A stretch of 64,000 bases of DNA. It comes from Hanleya hanleyi (Eukaryota; Mollusca; Polyplacophora; Lepidopleurida; Hanleyidae). Of the stretch, positions 54,617 through 64,000 are shown one piece after another (position 1 is the first letter of the stretch; every line of letters starts with the position of its first letter). The notes beneath the pieces were generated by a model. It was not told where the DNA came from. It did not search any database and saw only the letters and a program-made list of their open reading frames with translations. The translations under genes were made by a program, and so were the position numbers. The DNA lies in NCBI GenBank assembly GCA_036873755.1, contig JAVTVY010039318.1, positions 1 to 64,000 of the forward strand, read 5' to 3'.

Positions 54617-55837
54617 TTAACGTCGTTTAATGATGCGTTCGAACAAATGTTTCTTAAGTGCTATTGCTCTGACATACGCCGCTTTCCAGTTCATGCCCGA
54701 GGTTTTCAACATCGACGCTGTTCTTTCAATTTCCATATGGACTGGGTCCTTATCCAACAATTTCATATGGGTCACGAGGTCGACATACCGCTGACGTAAA
54801 GCCAGTCGTAGTCTGGGTGCCAATCTGTTATGGGCTAAAATTGCGGCTTCCTCTTTCGAATACCCGTTGTGTTGAAACTTGTTTCCTGTGGCCTCCAACA
54901 TCTCACCCAGCTCGGCGTCCATACTTTCTTTGAACAAATCCTTCCATAGCCTCGAGTTCACATTATGTTCTTCAACCTCGGGTTGGTCCTTCACGGTTGG
55001 GTGATATTCCGGGACTGATGGTATGAAGGGGCCCCGCTGTATGGGGGTGGGTTGCTGCTGTTGCCCTACCAGATGTGGACTCGGTGGATGGTGTCGGGAT
55101 ATATGACGTTGCGGTGATGCCTCGCCGGGTAACAGGTGGGTCGTCAGCCGACGATCTTCCTGGGTATGGGCTTTTAAATCTACGATCAGGTAGCCGTACG
55201 GACGGCTTGTCGCTCCTTGAAACGCCTGCATGAAATGGTCGATGTTCTGAGGATAAATTCGACTACCAAACACACGGATTTGTGCTCTGTCAATGGGATT
55301 GGAGAACAACACAAAGTATTGGCAGTTCAAGGCAATATCTCTGGACGCCTTCCCTTTAGGAAAGAGATTCTGAGTCAAATAGATGACGGACAGATTGCGA
55401 TGATGGGACCCTTTGGGGAATAGGTCGGCGATTTTCGAATTGTCCTTGGCCGCACTCATCAGATCATCGAGCACTACCACGTTGGTCTGCTCGGAATCGA
55501 AGTAATAGGGTTCGTCTATGTCGTGAGGAATTCCTGGGACAAAGCTCACATTCTGTAATCGCGTAGTTTCGTAGGCGGGCTGCCACTGGCTATAACACCA
55601 AACAACACGTGTCGGAGCTGGGATTGCCACACCTTCCTCTAGAAACTTCATCACCCAGGACGTCTTTCCACACCCCGTAGGGCCGCTCACCGTCATCATA
55701 TAGGGATGTCCTACGCCACTTGGTGGACCTATAGCGGGACTTGGTGGTGTCTATTGACTATGCGTTAGACGCATATGTCTGAGCATATTGTCGCGACGAG
55801 AGAGTGTCTTTTGACAGAACAGACATGTACTCGACAT
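54617..55837 (-). pseudogene. Polinton packaging ATPase with N-terminal zinc finger, left arm, premature stop
   Basis: Same gene as the right-arm copy. The N-terminal finger keeps both histidines (LRHMRLTH), but a TAG follows two codons later, where the right arm has an open codon, cutting the finger from the ATPase. The ATPase part is open from 55,699: Walker A GPTGCGKTSW, Walker B NVVVLDDLMSAA, SVIYLTQNLFP. Re-initiation at 55,699 could still give a 360-aa ATPase lacking the finger. Confidence 0.8.
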
Positions 55838-55888
55838 GGTACCAGGTCAAAGGATGGATACAGACTGAGGCTAATGGTGTACAAACGA

Positions 55889-55896
55889 CTTTATAT
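55889..55896 (-). promoter_or_regulatory. TATA box of the left ATPase gene
   Basis: ATATAAAG on the coding strand, 52 nt before the ATG at 55,837, next to the CACT repeat of the palindrome centre. Confidence 0.5.
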
Positions 55897-55899
55897 GAC

Positions 55900-56310
55900 C
55901 ACTCACTCACTCACCGTCGTTAGTGCGTCCATGCGTTAAGACGGGCGTTGGGGACGCCTCACGGCCGTTTTGCACGCCTCACTCACTCACTCACTCACTC
56001 ACTCACAAGCGCGAGGGCGTCCACGCCCGGTGGTGGCGGTGGGAGCTCCCGTGTGGCAGAGCTCTTGGATCGGAGCTCACAGAGGTCATATGCAAATGTC
56101 ACTTCCGAGCTCTGAGGTCCACACGCTTTGAGCTCCAAGAGCTCAGATCCAAGAGCTCTGCCACACTGGAGCTCCCACCACCACCACCGGGCGTTGACGC
56201 CCTCGCGCGTGTGAGTGAGTGAGTGAGTGAGTGAGTGAGTGAGTGAGGCGTGCAAAACGCCCGTCTTAACGCATGGACGCACTAACGACGGTGAGTGAGT
56301 GAGTGAGTGG
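55900..56310. repeat. Centre of the palindrome
   Basis: (CACT)n, GTTAGTGCGTCCATGCGTTAAG, GGCGTC(C/A)ACGCC, GGGAGCTCC and GGCAGAGCTCTTGGATC on the left are mirrored on the right. About 60 bp (56,076-56,137) in the middle are not symmetric. This resembles the outer parts of the modules at 24-35 kb. Confidence 0.8.
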
Positions 56311-56313
56311 TCA

Positions 56314-56320
56314 TATAAGG
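56314..56320 (+). promoter_or_regulatory. TATA-like box of the right ATPase gene
   Basis: TATAAGG, 52 nt before the ATG at 56,372; one base different from the left arm (TATAAAG). Confidence 0.5.
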
Positions 56321-56371
56321 TCGTTTGTACACCATTAGGCTCAGTCTGTATCCATCCTTTGACCGGGTACC

Positions 56372-57592
56372 ATGTCGAGTACATGTCTGTTCTGTCAAAA
56401 GACACTCTCTCGTCGCGACAATATGCTCAGATATATGCGTCTAACGCATAGACAAGAGACACCACCAAGTCCCGCTATAGGTCCACCAAGTGGCGTAGGA
56501 CTTCCCTATACGATGGCGATGAGCGGCCCTACGGGGTGTGGAAAGACGTCCTTGGTGATGAAGTTTCTAGAGGAAGGTGTGGCAACCCCAGCTCCGACAC
56601 GTGTTGTTTGGTGTTATAGCCAGTGGCAGCTCGCCTACGAAACTACGCGATTACAGAATGTGAGCTTTGTCCCAGGAATTCCTCACGACATAGACGAACC
56701 CTATTACTTCGATTCCGAGCAGACCAACGTGGTAGTGCTCGATGATCTGATGAGTGCGGCCAAGAACAATTCGAAAATCGCCGACCTATTCACCAAAGGG
56801 TCCCATCATCGCAATCTGTCCGTCATCTATTTGACTCAGAATCTCTTTCCTCAAGGGAAGGCGTCCAGAGATACTGCCTTGAACTGCCAATACTTTGTGT
56901 TGTTCTCCAATCCCATTGACAGAGCACAAATCCGTGTGTTTGGTAGTCGAATTTATCCTCAGAACATCGACCATTTCATGCAGGCGTTTCAAGGAGCGAC
57001 AAGCCGTCCGTACGGCTACCTGTTCGTAGATTTAAAAGCCCATACACCGGAAGATCGTCGGCTGACGACCCACCTGTTACCCGGCGAGGCATCACCGCAA
57101 CGTCATATACCCCGACACCATCTACCGAGTCCACATCCGGTAGGGCAGCAGCAGCAACCCACCCCCATACAGCGGGGCCCCTTCATACCATCAGTCCCAG
57201 AATATCACCCAACCGTGAAGGACCAACCCGAGGTTGAAGAACATAATGTGAACTCGAGGCTATGGAAGGATTTGTTCAAAGAAAGTATGGACGCCGAGCT
57301 GGGTGAGATGTTGGGGGCCACAGGAAACAAGTTTCAACGCAAAGGGTATTCGAAAGAGGAAGCCGCAATTTTAGCCCATAACAGATTGGCACCCAGACTA
57401 CGACGGGCTTTACGTCAGCGGTATGTCGATCTCGTGACCCATATGAAATTGTTGGATAAGGACCCATTCCATATGGAAATTGCAAGAACAGCGTCGATGT
57501 TGAAAACCTCGGGCATGAACTGGAAAGCGGCGTATGTCAGAGCAATAGCACTAAAGAAACATTTGTTCGAACGCATCATTAAACGACGTTAA
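56372..57592 (+). CDS. Polinton packaging ATPase (FtsK/HerA, A32-like) with N-terminal zinc finger, right arm (406 aa)
   Basis: Genome-packaging motor ATPase. Walker A GPTGCGKTS at residues 52-60 (Lys58), Walker B VVVLDDL with Asp124/Asp125, and a sensor-like YLTQN at 153-157. Residues 5-26 are a C2H2-type finger (CLFCQKTLSRRD...MRLTH) whose first histidine is replaced by Tyr21, so zinc binding is probably lost here though the left arm keeps His. A Pro/Gln-rich linker (about 240-290) precedes a basic C-terminal domain (RLWKDLFKESMDAELGEM ... FERIIKRR). The frame is open throughout. It is in the palindrome arm, head-to-head with its copy, and is followed by the zinc-finger gene on the same strand. 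Confidence 0.85.
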   Translation: MSSTCLFCQKTLSRRDNMLRYMRLTHRQETPPSPAIGPPSGVGLPYTMAMSGPTGCGKTSLVMKFLEEGVATPAPTRVVWCYSQWQLAYETTRLQNVSFVPGIPHDIDEPYYFDSEQTNVVVLDDLMSAAKNNSKIADLFTKGSHHRNLSVIYLTQNLFPQGKASRDTALNCQYFVLFSNPIDRAQIRVFGSRIYPQNIDHFMQAFQGATSRPYGYLFVDLKAHTPEDRRLTTHLLPGEASPQRHIPRHHLPSPHPVGQQQQPTPIQRGPFIPSVPEYHPTVKDQPEVEEHNVNSRLWKDLFKESMDAELGEMLGATGNKFQRKGYSKEEAAILAHNRLAPRLRRALRQRYVDLVTHMKLLDKDPFHMEIARTASMLKTSGMNWKAAYVRAIALKKHLFERIIKRR

Positions 57593-57766
57593 AGCGTTAA
57601 GAAAGTGTGTTAATGCGCTGAGACGGGCGTTAAGGCGTGACGACTGGCGTTGACGGGTGTCACTGTATTTCGGTGAATTGGAGTCAATTCCATGGAAATC
57701 AAAGCTTCTGAGCTAATTCACCAGGGCGTTGAAGCATTAAGCTAAGCGTTGATGGGCGTTACTGTC
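57593..57766. promoter_or_regulatory. GGCGTT/AACGCC iterated motifs, right arm
   Basis: AGCGTTAAG, GGGCGTTAAGG, TGGCGTTGACGG, GGGCGTTGAAG, AGCGTTGATGGGCGTTACT within about 170 bp immediately upstream of the TATA box at 57,767. Confidence 0.5.
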
Positions 57767-57774
57767 TATAAAAG
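57767..57774 (+). promoter_or_regulatory. TATA box of the right zinc-finger gene
   Basis: TATAAAAG, 47 nt before the ATG at 57,821. Confidence 0.6.
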
Positions 57775-57820
57775 CAAGCGTATTTCCAAAAACACGCACA
57801 GTCGACGTTCAACCGTCAAC

Positions 57821-58392
57821 ATGGCTTATACTTGCTCTGAGTGCGAACGCACGTTCACCAGACATTACGATTTGACGGACACCAGAAAAATATACATGGG
57901 ATTGAAGACTCCGAGGAGTCCGTTGAGGCGGATGCTGATACAGAGACTGCTGAGAGTGTATCGACTGATACCGAAACAGAGATTGCTGAGAGTCCATCTA
58001 GTGATACGGAGAGCTTGACCTCAGATAGTCAGCCCACATCCGTGGAAAGTGAGGCAGAACCTACCTTCTGGGATCGTATTGTGACAGCAGCTATCAATAC
58101 TTACGCTGCAGCGATCGAGGACGCCGGAAAGGATAATTTACAACAGGCATACACCCAAATGCGCCCTCGCATCAGGAAAACAGCCATGGCGATCTATGAA
58201 CAGTATACCTTACTACCGCTTGAAATGAAAGGCGACCCCACGCACAGGTCCATCATGAAGACCAAGCGTCACTTGGAAGAGGCTATGGGGCTACCACCCA
58301 CCGAGGCCCAGGAAAATGCGATCAGAATGCGCAAACAACTGTTTCAGGACATGCTGTCCGAAGAATATCCAGGCCTGCCCGACGACGCTTAG
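57821..58392 (+). pseudogene. C2H2 zinc-finger protein, right arm, frameshift in the finger
   Basis: Same gene as 53,816-54,388. One base is missing between the cysteines and the histidines of the finger (after HYD), throwing the acidic and helical parts into another frame (open from 57,841 to 58,392). Apart from this the arms differ at only a few codons. Confidence 0.75.
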
Positions 58393-58576
58393 GTTACACC
58401 GAGCAAAGATGGAACTTTTTGAAATGGCGACTTCTGATTGGACAAGAATACATCTATCGGACAGGAACGAATATGACAGATGCAAATGGTGGCCTCTGAT
58501 TGGGCAAGTGTCATTTCGAGTTGTAAACATACCCAACGCGGCTCCCCCAGCGTTGGTATGATGTAACATTGGGGAA

Positions 58577-58582
58577 AATAAA
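58577..58582 (+). terminator. Polyadenylation signal of the right zinc-finger gene
   Basis: AATAAA about 185 nt past the stop codon (58,390-58,392). Confidence 0.5.
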
Positions 58583-58994
58583 CTATATGAAAAAAACTTC
58601 TTGTTGTTGTTGTTCTCTCAAGTGTCATCCTTGTTTTTGTTGTTGTTCTCTCTCCGGTCTATATCCGGATGTAGACCACAGATGAACAGGTCAGTACACG
58701 CATTCCTATCATTCAATATGACCTTGAACTATCACCTGATCTCCCCGTGATTCCCCAAATACAAATTGACATCTTCGCCCACCTCCGGGTCTCTTCGGTG
58801 ACCTCCGTAACATCTTCGGTAACCTCCGTGTCTCTTCGGGCACCTTCGTGACATCTTCGGCCACCTCCGTGTCTTCCTCCGTAACTACCCGACTGTTCCC
58901 GTATATACTCGGATGTACCCGGAACGTCCATCTCTACCCCAAACACACACCCACATATCCCCCAAAATGCCTGTTTTCTATACCACGGCCAGAC

Positions 58995-59006
58995 TGCGCA
59001 TGCGCA
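58995..59006. promoter_or_regulatory. NRF1-like palindrome, right arm (mirror at 53,211-53,222)
   Basis: Perfect TGCGCATGCGCA in both arms, inside a ~170-bp unit that is also similar to the inner right TIR of Polinton A1 (12,190-12,330) and to 14,690-14,880. Confidence 0.5.
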
Positions 59007-60350
59007 GACTATTGAAAACGGCCGAACCATGAGTCGATACATTACAAACTCCACGAGAGCTTCAAAATAAGACCTCATACGACACCATAGGACCATTAGG
59101 GGCTCACATAGACCCCAAAACGTTCATCCCGTATGGACCTATACTTCCATAGCCATGCAGTATAGGCCTATGGGCCTACCCAGGCCTCGGTGAACTTTTT
59201 CCAAAAATTTCACCGTTGCGCTCCGGGACCCTTCCCATCGTGTTCTAAATGACGAGACGTGAAAAACAAATCCAAACAGCCCATATCACAATGAACGTGT
59301 GTGAATTTCCCAGGTTGAACCTATACCCCCATATAGCCAGTATGAGACTATATGGGCTATATGGTACTTTTCCAAAAAATTCACCATCACGCTCCGAGAC
59401 CCTTCCCATCGTGTTCTAAATGACGAGACGTGAAAAACAAATCCAAGCATCCCATATCACAATGAACATGTGTGAATTTCACAGGTTGAACCTATACCCC
59501 CGAATAGCCAGCCTATAGGCCTATATACAGGCCTACCCTGTACTTTTCCAAAAATTTCACCGTTGCGCTCCGAGACCCTTCCCATCGTGTTCTAAATGAC
59601 GAGACAAGAAAAACAAGACCAAACAACCCATATCACAATGAACGTGTGTGAATTTCCCAGGTTGAACCTATACCCCCATATAGCCAGCCTATAGGCCTAT
59701 ATACAGGCCTACCCGGTACTTTTCCAAAAATTTCACCGTTGCGCTCCGAGACCCTTCCCATCGTGTGTGACGAGACGTGAAAAACAAGTCCAAGCAACCC
59801 ATATCACAATGAACGTGTGTGAATTTCCCAGGTTGGACCTATACCCCCCATGGGCAGCCTATGGGCCTATATACAGACCTCGGTGACTTTTCCCCAAAAT
59901 TTCACCGATTCGCTCCGGGACAATCCCATTGTATTTTTCTCGGCGAGACGAGAAAAACGAGACCCCACAACCCATAGTAACACCCACAAAAAAATTGCCC
60001 ATCCCCATACCCCATACAGGCATTTTCCCTTATATTGTATAATACAGACCCCTTATTGTAGGGGTAAAGTCCGTATTCCGCTTTTTATAGTTTCGGGAAA
60101 AAATCCTAATTTTACATGCCCCACCCCATTGACTTGATAGGCAGGTCCCAATAATCCCGGGGACCGATATTAGCCCTTTTGGCGAGAGTTGATAGGGGTT
60201 TTCCCCTATTTTAGGGTAAAGTCCGTGTTCCGCTTTTTATAGTTTCGGGAAAAAATCCTAATTTTACACGCACCCACCCCATTGACTTGATAGGCAGGTC
60301 CCGATAAGCCCGGGGACCGGTATTAGCCCTTTTGGCTAGAGTTGATAGGT

Positions 60351-60720
60351 AGGGGCGTCGTTAGGGGGGGTCGTCAGGTGCGAACGACCCCCCCCCCCCT
60401 TTGGACGCACCAAAAAAAACACAAGAAAAAGCAAAAAGAACAACAAAAAACAACAACGAAAACAGAGAAACTAAAAACAAAACAACAAAAAAAGCAAAAG
60501 GGAAAAGAAAGAAGCTCGTAAGCATGCTCCGTTCCAGTAGTGGATGACCCGTCAGTTTGCTCAACAATGGGTTTACTACGACTTTCCGTTTTATGGTCAT
60601 AAAGTGGATTATGAAAGAGCTGTAGCTCTGTTCATGAGACTCCACCCTCGACGGATACAGCAGGGGTACCCTCGACGGATAAAGCAGGCGAATTTACTAT
60701 TAAATTAATCATTAACACTA
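60351..60720. other. GC-run hairpin and A-rich stretch at the palindrome's right edge
   Basis: GGGGCGTCGTTAGGGGGGG...CCCCCCCCCTTTGGACGCACC at 60,353-60,410 could fold on itself and is followed by an A-rich stretch to about 60,515, like the end of a retroposed or foldback element. This element probably truncated the right arm. No gene. Confidence 0.4.
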
Positions 60721-63700
60721 ACTCGTGTGTTTTTTTCCTTCTGCTCGATGCGTGTGGATTTGATAATGAAGCATCGGCAGCCTCGGTCTACCGTTGGCGA
60801 AGTGCAAATCGGGCAATAAACTGAAAGCTGTATATGTATAAGCTTTGCTGAAGGCTATACTACATTCGTGATATTTCATTTCCGGAAAATATATCAGGTT
60901 AATTATTTTTCTAGTCAGTATTTTTCTATGGCCACGAATTAATGAGTGATATTAGTTTCATTTTTCTAGTCAGTATTTCACCATGGCCACGAGATATAGT
61001 CCATGATACACAGTTTGATATTCTACACAATATTATTGTGATATTTTCAGCAAAAGTTTAATGTTCACAGTCATGAAATGACATATGAATCGGAAAGTGA
61101 TATGATGTTTAGTTTTAATCATTTTAACATGATTACAGTGGCGTCATGAAGTATGATTTTTAAACAGGGAAAATTCCCTGTTTCTTGCCATGCTAGGTGA
61201 ACTGGCTTATGGGTAATTTCAGAGGTGCGATCTATCCAAGCGGTATGGTTTTCATTACAACACCCCTGCGCAAAATGAGAGAATGACTGAAAGTTCCGCG
61301 TCACTCCGTTTATTGAATGCGCTATGAAGTAGTTCGACCTAGTTTCGAATAATTTCTCTGAATTAATCTCACGACGAGCCGTTTCTAGGTGCAGATATTG
61401 AAGAATATGTCGAATGCGTTTCCTGGACAACACTTCTGCTGATATCTTGAGAGATTTTCTTCGAAAGATTGTGTTTTGTCTGTAAACTGGTCAATATGGC
61501 ACAGGTCGTAGTTACGGAATATGCCCACTTCATCTTCGGTTCTGATAGCCAATGAAATACACCGAATTTACGAAAAAAACGTCATGTTTTAAGATCGGCT
61601 GAACCGAACTGCCAAAATTATAGTGCAGTCCCGGTGAGAGAGTTTGAAAAGGAGAGACGAGGAGACAGTTTCGTTTTCGTTCCATCAGTCGACTGGAGAG
61701 TTTTGACACTGTGCGAGTGTGACATTCGGACAGATCGAGGTGTGTAAAACGTTTTATACCCGTCACTGAATTCATTACTTGTTTCCCGGCGCACACGTGT
61801 TAATATTATCAAATAAATGAATGTTGCAAGTTTCCGCGCTACTGCGTGACTGAAAGCATGCACATGGCATGACTGAAAGCCGCCGTTTTGTGTGCTAAGT
61901 TTGAAAACATTTCTTGCAAGGAAAACTTGATTTATTTCATCAAGCGAAAGCATCCCTTTTACTGCAATTTTCAAATTGACTGATCTTATCGTCCTGCATC
62001 ATTTGTCATCCAGCAAAAGTAATGTTCCAGGACTAACTGGGATATATATCCCAATTGGGATAAAATATCGCAATTTGAATATTTTTTTCATACTTCCATA
62101 TGTTCAAGCTGGCATATTGTGCTAGTAGTTCTTCTGTTCGTTTAAAGACATACAACAGTGGTTATTGATGGGAAGTATACTGCAACAACAGCATCAAAAA
62201 GTATTGCACGTGATTGTAATTGCACAGATAATAATGTCGACGAGAAAAGGTCAGCAAAATTATACAATCGTATTGTCAGTTTTGTGAAGTAGATTCTATC
62301 TTGTTTTTGGTAGTTTTGATGCCGAAATCCGACATTGCCGTTTAGTATGAAAATCGGTGAAAATATCCCAATTAGGATATATTTCAATATCCAAACTTTG
62401 ATTTAATATCTTAGGTGGGATATATACCCAATCTTAATAAATTAATATCCTATCAATGCTCCCCAATCGTATATGTGGCTATGTAGGATCTTACTGATTT
62501 CAATTGAATTTTGTGTTCGGAGCGCCCAGCTCATGAATATTTAATAGTCTTATGACATCAAAACCGCATTTTAACTACTTTACTTGAGTCGGGCAGGGGG
62601 GATAGGTTCATGGACTCAAGGTTACGTCAAGGACGAGTCCATAATTCTACCCCGCATTATGGAGCCAATCTGGCGGGTGGGCGGCAACATCAGAAGATTC
62701 CCCCACAGCTTGGCGTGTGCTTCGGCTGAGCCAACCAGAAAGCACTTGTCATTACTTTCCCTTCAAAGCACTATGAAAACCTCTCGGGATCGGTCAACAC
62801 GCGCCTTACTGCAAGCCGGTTAGATCCTAACAGCGACATATCCAAATGGGGAAGCCGTTAGGATTTAATTTTAATTAGATTGGATATATACCCCACTTAG
62901 TGCTTTGCTCTGACCTGTTGAAGTTGACAAAATAATTTTCCGTTTGGGCCAGGCAGTGGAGGTAAATTTATTTTTTGATGTTAATAATGGTTTTCTGTGT
63001 CTGTGATTGAATTTTTTAGTAACGTAAGGGTATTTTTTCTGTGTGCAATTGCTGAATGGATTTTAAAATAATTATTCGATGTACCGGTAGGCATACGTGT
63101 AATCTTGAAGAAGACCTATAGGCTACTTATATTATTTTCTGGTTGTCAATTGCCACACAAATAAATTATGAATATGAATCAGATTCAGTGACTTCATTCT
63201 TTTACATGTCTACAATAACAATGTCATTGAGCTTTGGCTGCAGGTTGCTGTGTGCATGAATACATAAACCATGAATGAAAGCCGATCTGCTTCCTGGGCA
63301 ACAATGTTCACTATGATGCGGACACCGACCTCTGCAATATTGTAAGGTTACTACCAAAATGTTATCTTGTTTAGTTCAGATAATATACAATTTTTAATCT
63401 TCGGTGTTGTGTTCTTTATCGGGGAAAGGTAATTTCATTGGGTTGTCAAACAATTGTGATAACAGTTGAACGCCTCAACAAAATTGTTTCCATCGTCCAC
63501 TGGTACCACATATGCAACTCTCATTTGCCTAGACTTTCTTTACAGTATTGATGAAGTCTCTTCAATAATTAGAGCTAAGCTTCACAAATTCACATCACGT
63601 ATGCAACGAGAAACACATCAGAAATATATTGAACAGGATCAATTCCTTCCCTGTTTTTTAGCAGCCTTGGATGCTTTCATTTCAATATTGATGAGTGCTT

Positions 63701-64000
63701 ATAAATGCGAAACATACGTGAAAATAGAACCATAAATCTGCATACATTACGTTCGAATTTATTTCTGGGAAAACTCTTAGAATCTCTGGAGATTTGGAAC
63801 TTCGGAGCTTCCGGGGCCTGAACGACTCGTGGACCCTCGCCTGTGGGGCTGTGAGGATTTCCTTGTTTTATCTTTGTGTGAATGAATCGTATCTGTAGGC
63901 ATATTGGTTTCCCTCCCAAGAACTAAAAGTCATCGTTTTGTATGTTTTAAATATAACTAGAACGTCAAATGGATGAAGGCATGAGGTGCGATGTTTTCAA
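60721..64000. other. No gene recognised; host-like DNA
   Basis: AT-rich, mostly unique. Short frames at 61,119-61,974, 62,584-62,823 and 63,466-63,735 show no domain. Around 62,040-62,420 the words ATATATCCCAATTGGGAT and ATATCCCAATTAGGATAT recur in inverse orientation, which may mark a ~340-bp MITE. Confidence 0.45.

Larger units (their letters stand above)
51631..60350. mobile_element. Palindromic Polinton: inverted ATPase and zinc-finger genes around a ~60-bp centre
   Basis: Features mirror around 56,104.5 (for example 54,617 faces 57,592, and 53,816 faces 58,392/3). Arms of about 4.1 kb run from 52,025 to 56,075 and from 56,138 to 60,350. The left side continues to a Polinton terminus at 51,631 (AGTAGTAGGG); the right side is cut at 60,350. 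Each arm holds, from outside in: ~150-bp units, ~170-bp units, an NRF1-like unit, a 3' untranslated region, the zinc-finger gene, an AACGCC stretch, the ATPase gene and CACT/TGAG repeats. Confidence 0.85.

Noticed and set aside
62584..62823. 79-codon open frame as a host exon
   Set aside because: No recognisable motif and no convincing splice borders.

Overview
The window looks like animal genomic DNA, probably from a mollusc or another lophotrochozoan. That guess rests on the kinds of repeats present and is weak, because I found no host gene. Almost everything between about 3.9 kb and 60.4 kb is transposon sequence. Most of it is Polinton/Maverick-type (virus-related, self-synthesising) elements, nested in one another, duplicated and inverted. 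The ends (1-3.9 kb and 60.7-64 kb) look like ordinary non-coding host DNA.

Layout. (1) 4.2-13.9 kb: a 9.7 kb Polinton (A1) with long repeat-rich terminal inverted repeats (TIRs). All its genes are on the minus strand: membrane protein, two PC4-like proteins, DDE integrase, a small conserved protein, penton-like protein, pVI-like protein, major capsid protein and adenain-type protease. There is no packaging ATPase and no DNA polymerase. (2) 13.9-18.6 kb: the terminus of another Polinton, with zinc-finger genes and a zinc-finger protein joined to a possible polymerase N-terminal region. (3) 18.6-19.7 kb: three tandem ~507-bp units related to the tail of a Penelope-like element. (4) 19.7-27.2 kb: a decayed plus-strand copy of the A1 capsid block (A2). 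Its protease gene is split at 22.6 kb by a 4.2 kb Polinton-terminus insertion with a 6-bp target duplication (GACGTG). (5) 27-37 kb: duplicated terminus fragments, including four palindromic modules bounded by TGAG/CACT runs. (6) 37.1-40.1 kb: a broken Penelope-like reverse transcriptase element. (7) 40.66-49.72 kb: a 9.06 kb element with ~0.7 kb TIRs and a TA target duplication. It carries four near-identical 1129-bp tandem units, and a mini-element made of self-complementary repeats has landed in its right TIR. (8) 51.6-60.35 kb: a giant palindrome (centre about 56,104) with two inverted copies of a packaging ATPase gene and a zinc-finger gene.

How the parts relate. The capsid/integrase genes sit in one complete TIR-bounded unit, and the ATPase/zinc-finger genes sit in another that shares TIR sub-repeats. 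This is compatible with a Polinton whose functions are split over several units, or with a set of decaying non-autonomous derivatives. Many genes have a TATA box 32-57 nt before the ATG. In A1 several of these boxes overlap the end of the preceding gene. TIR repeat units carry consensus matches for host NRF1, CREB/ATF and ETS factors. Most genes have frameshifts or stops. The open ones are the A1 protease, the pVI-like gene, one PC4-like gene, the membrane protein gene, the right-arm ATPase and the left-arm zinc-finger gene. I did not run any search: family names rest on motifs read by eye.
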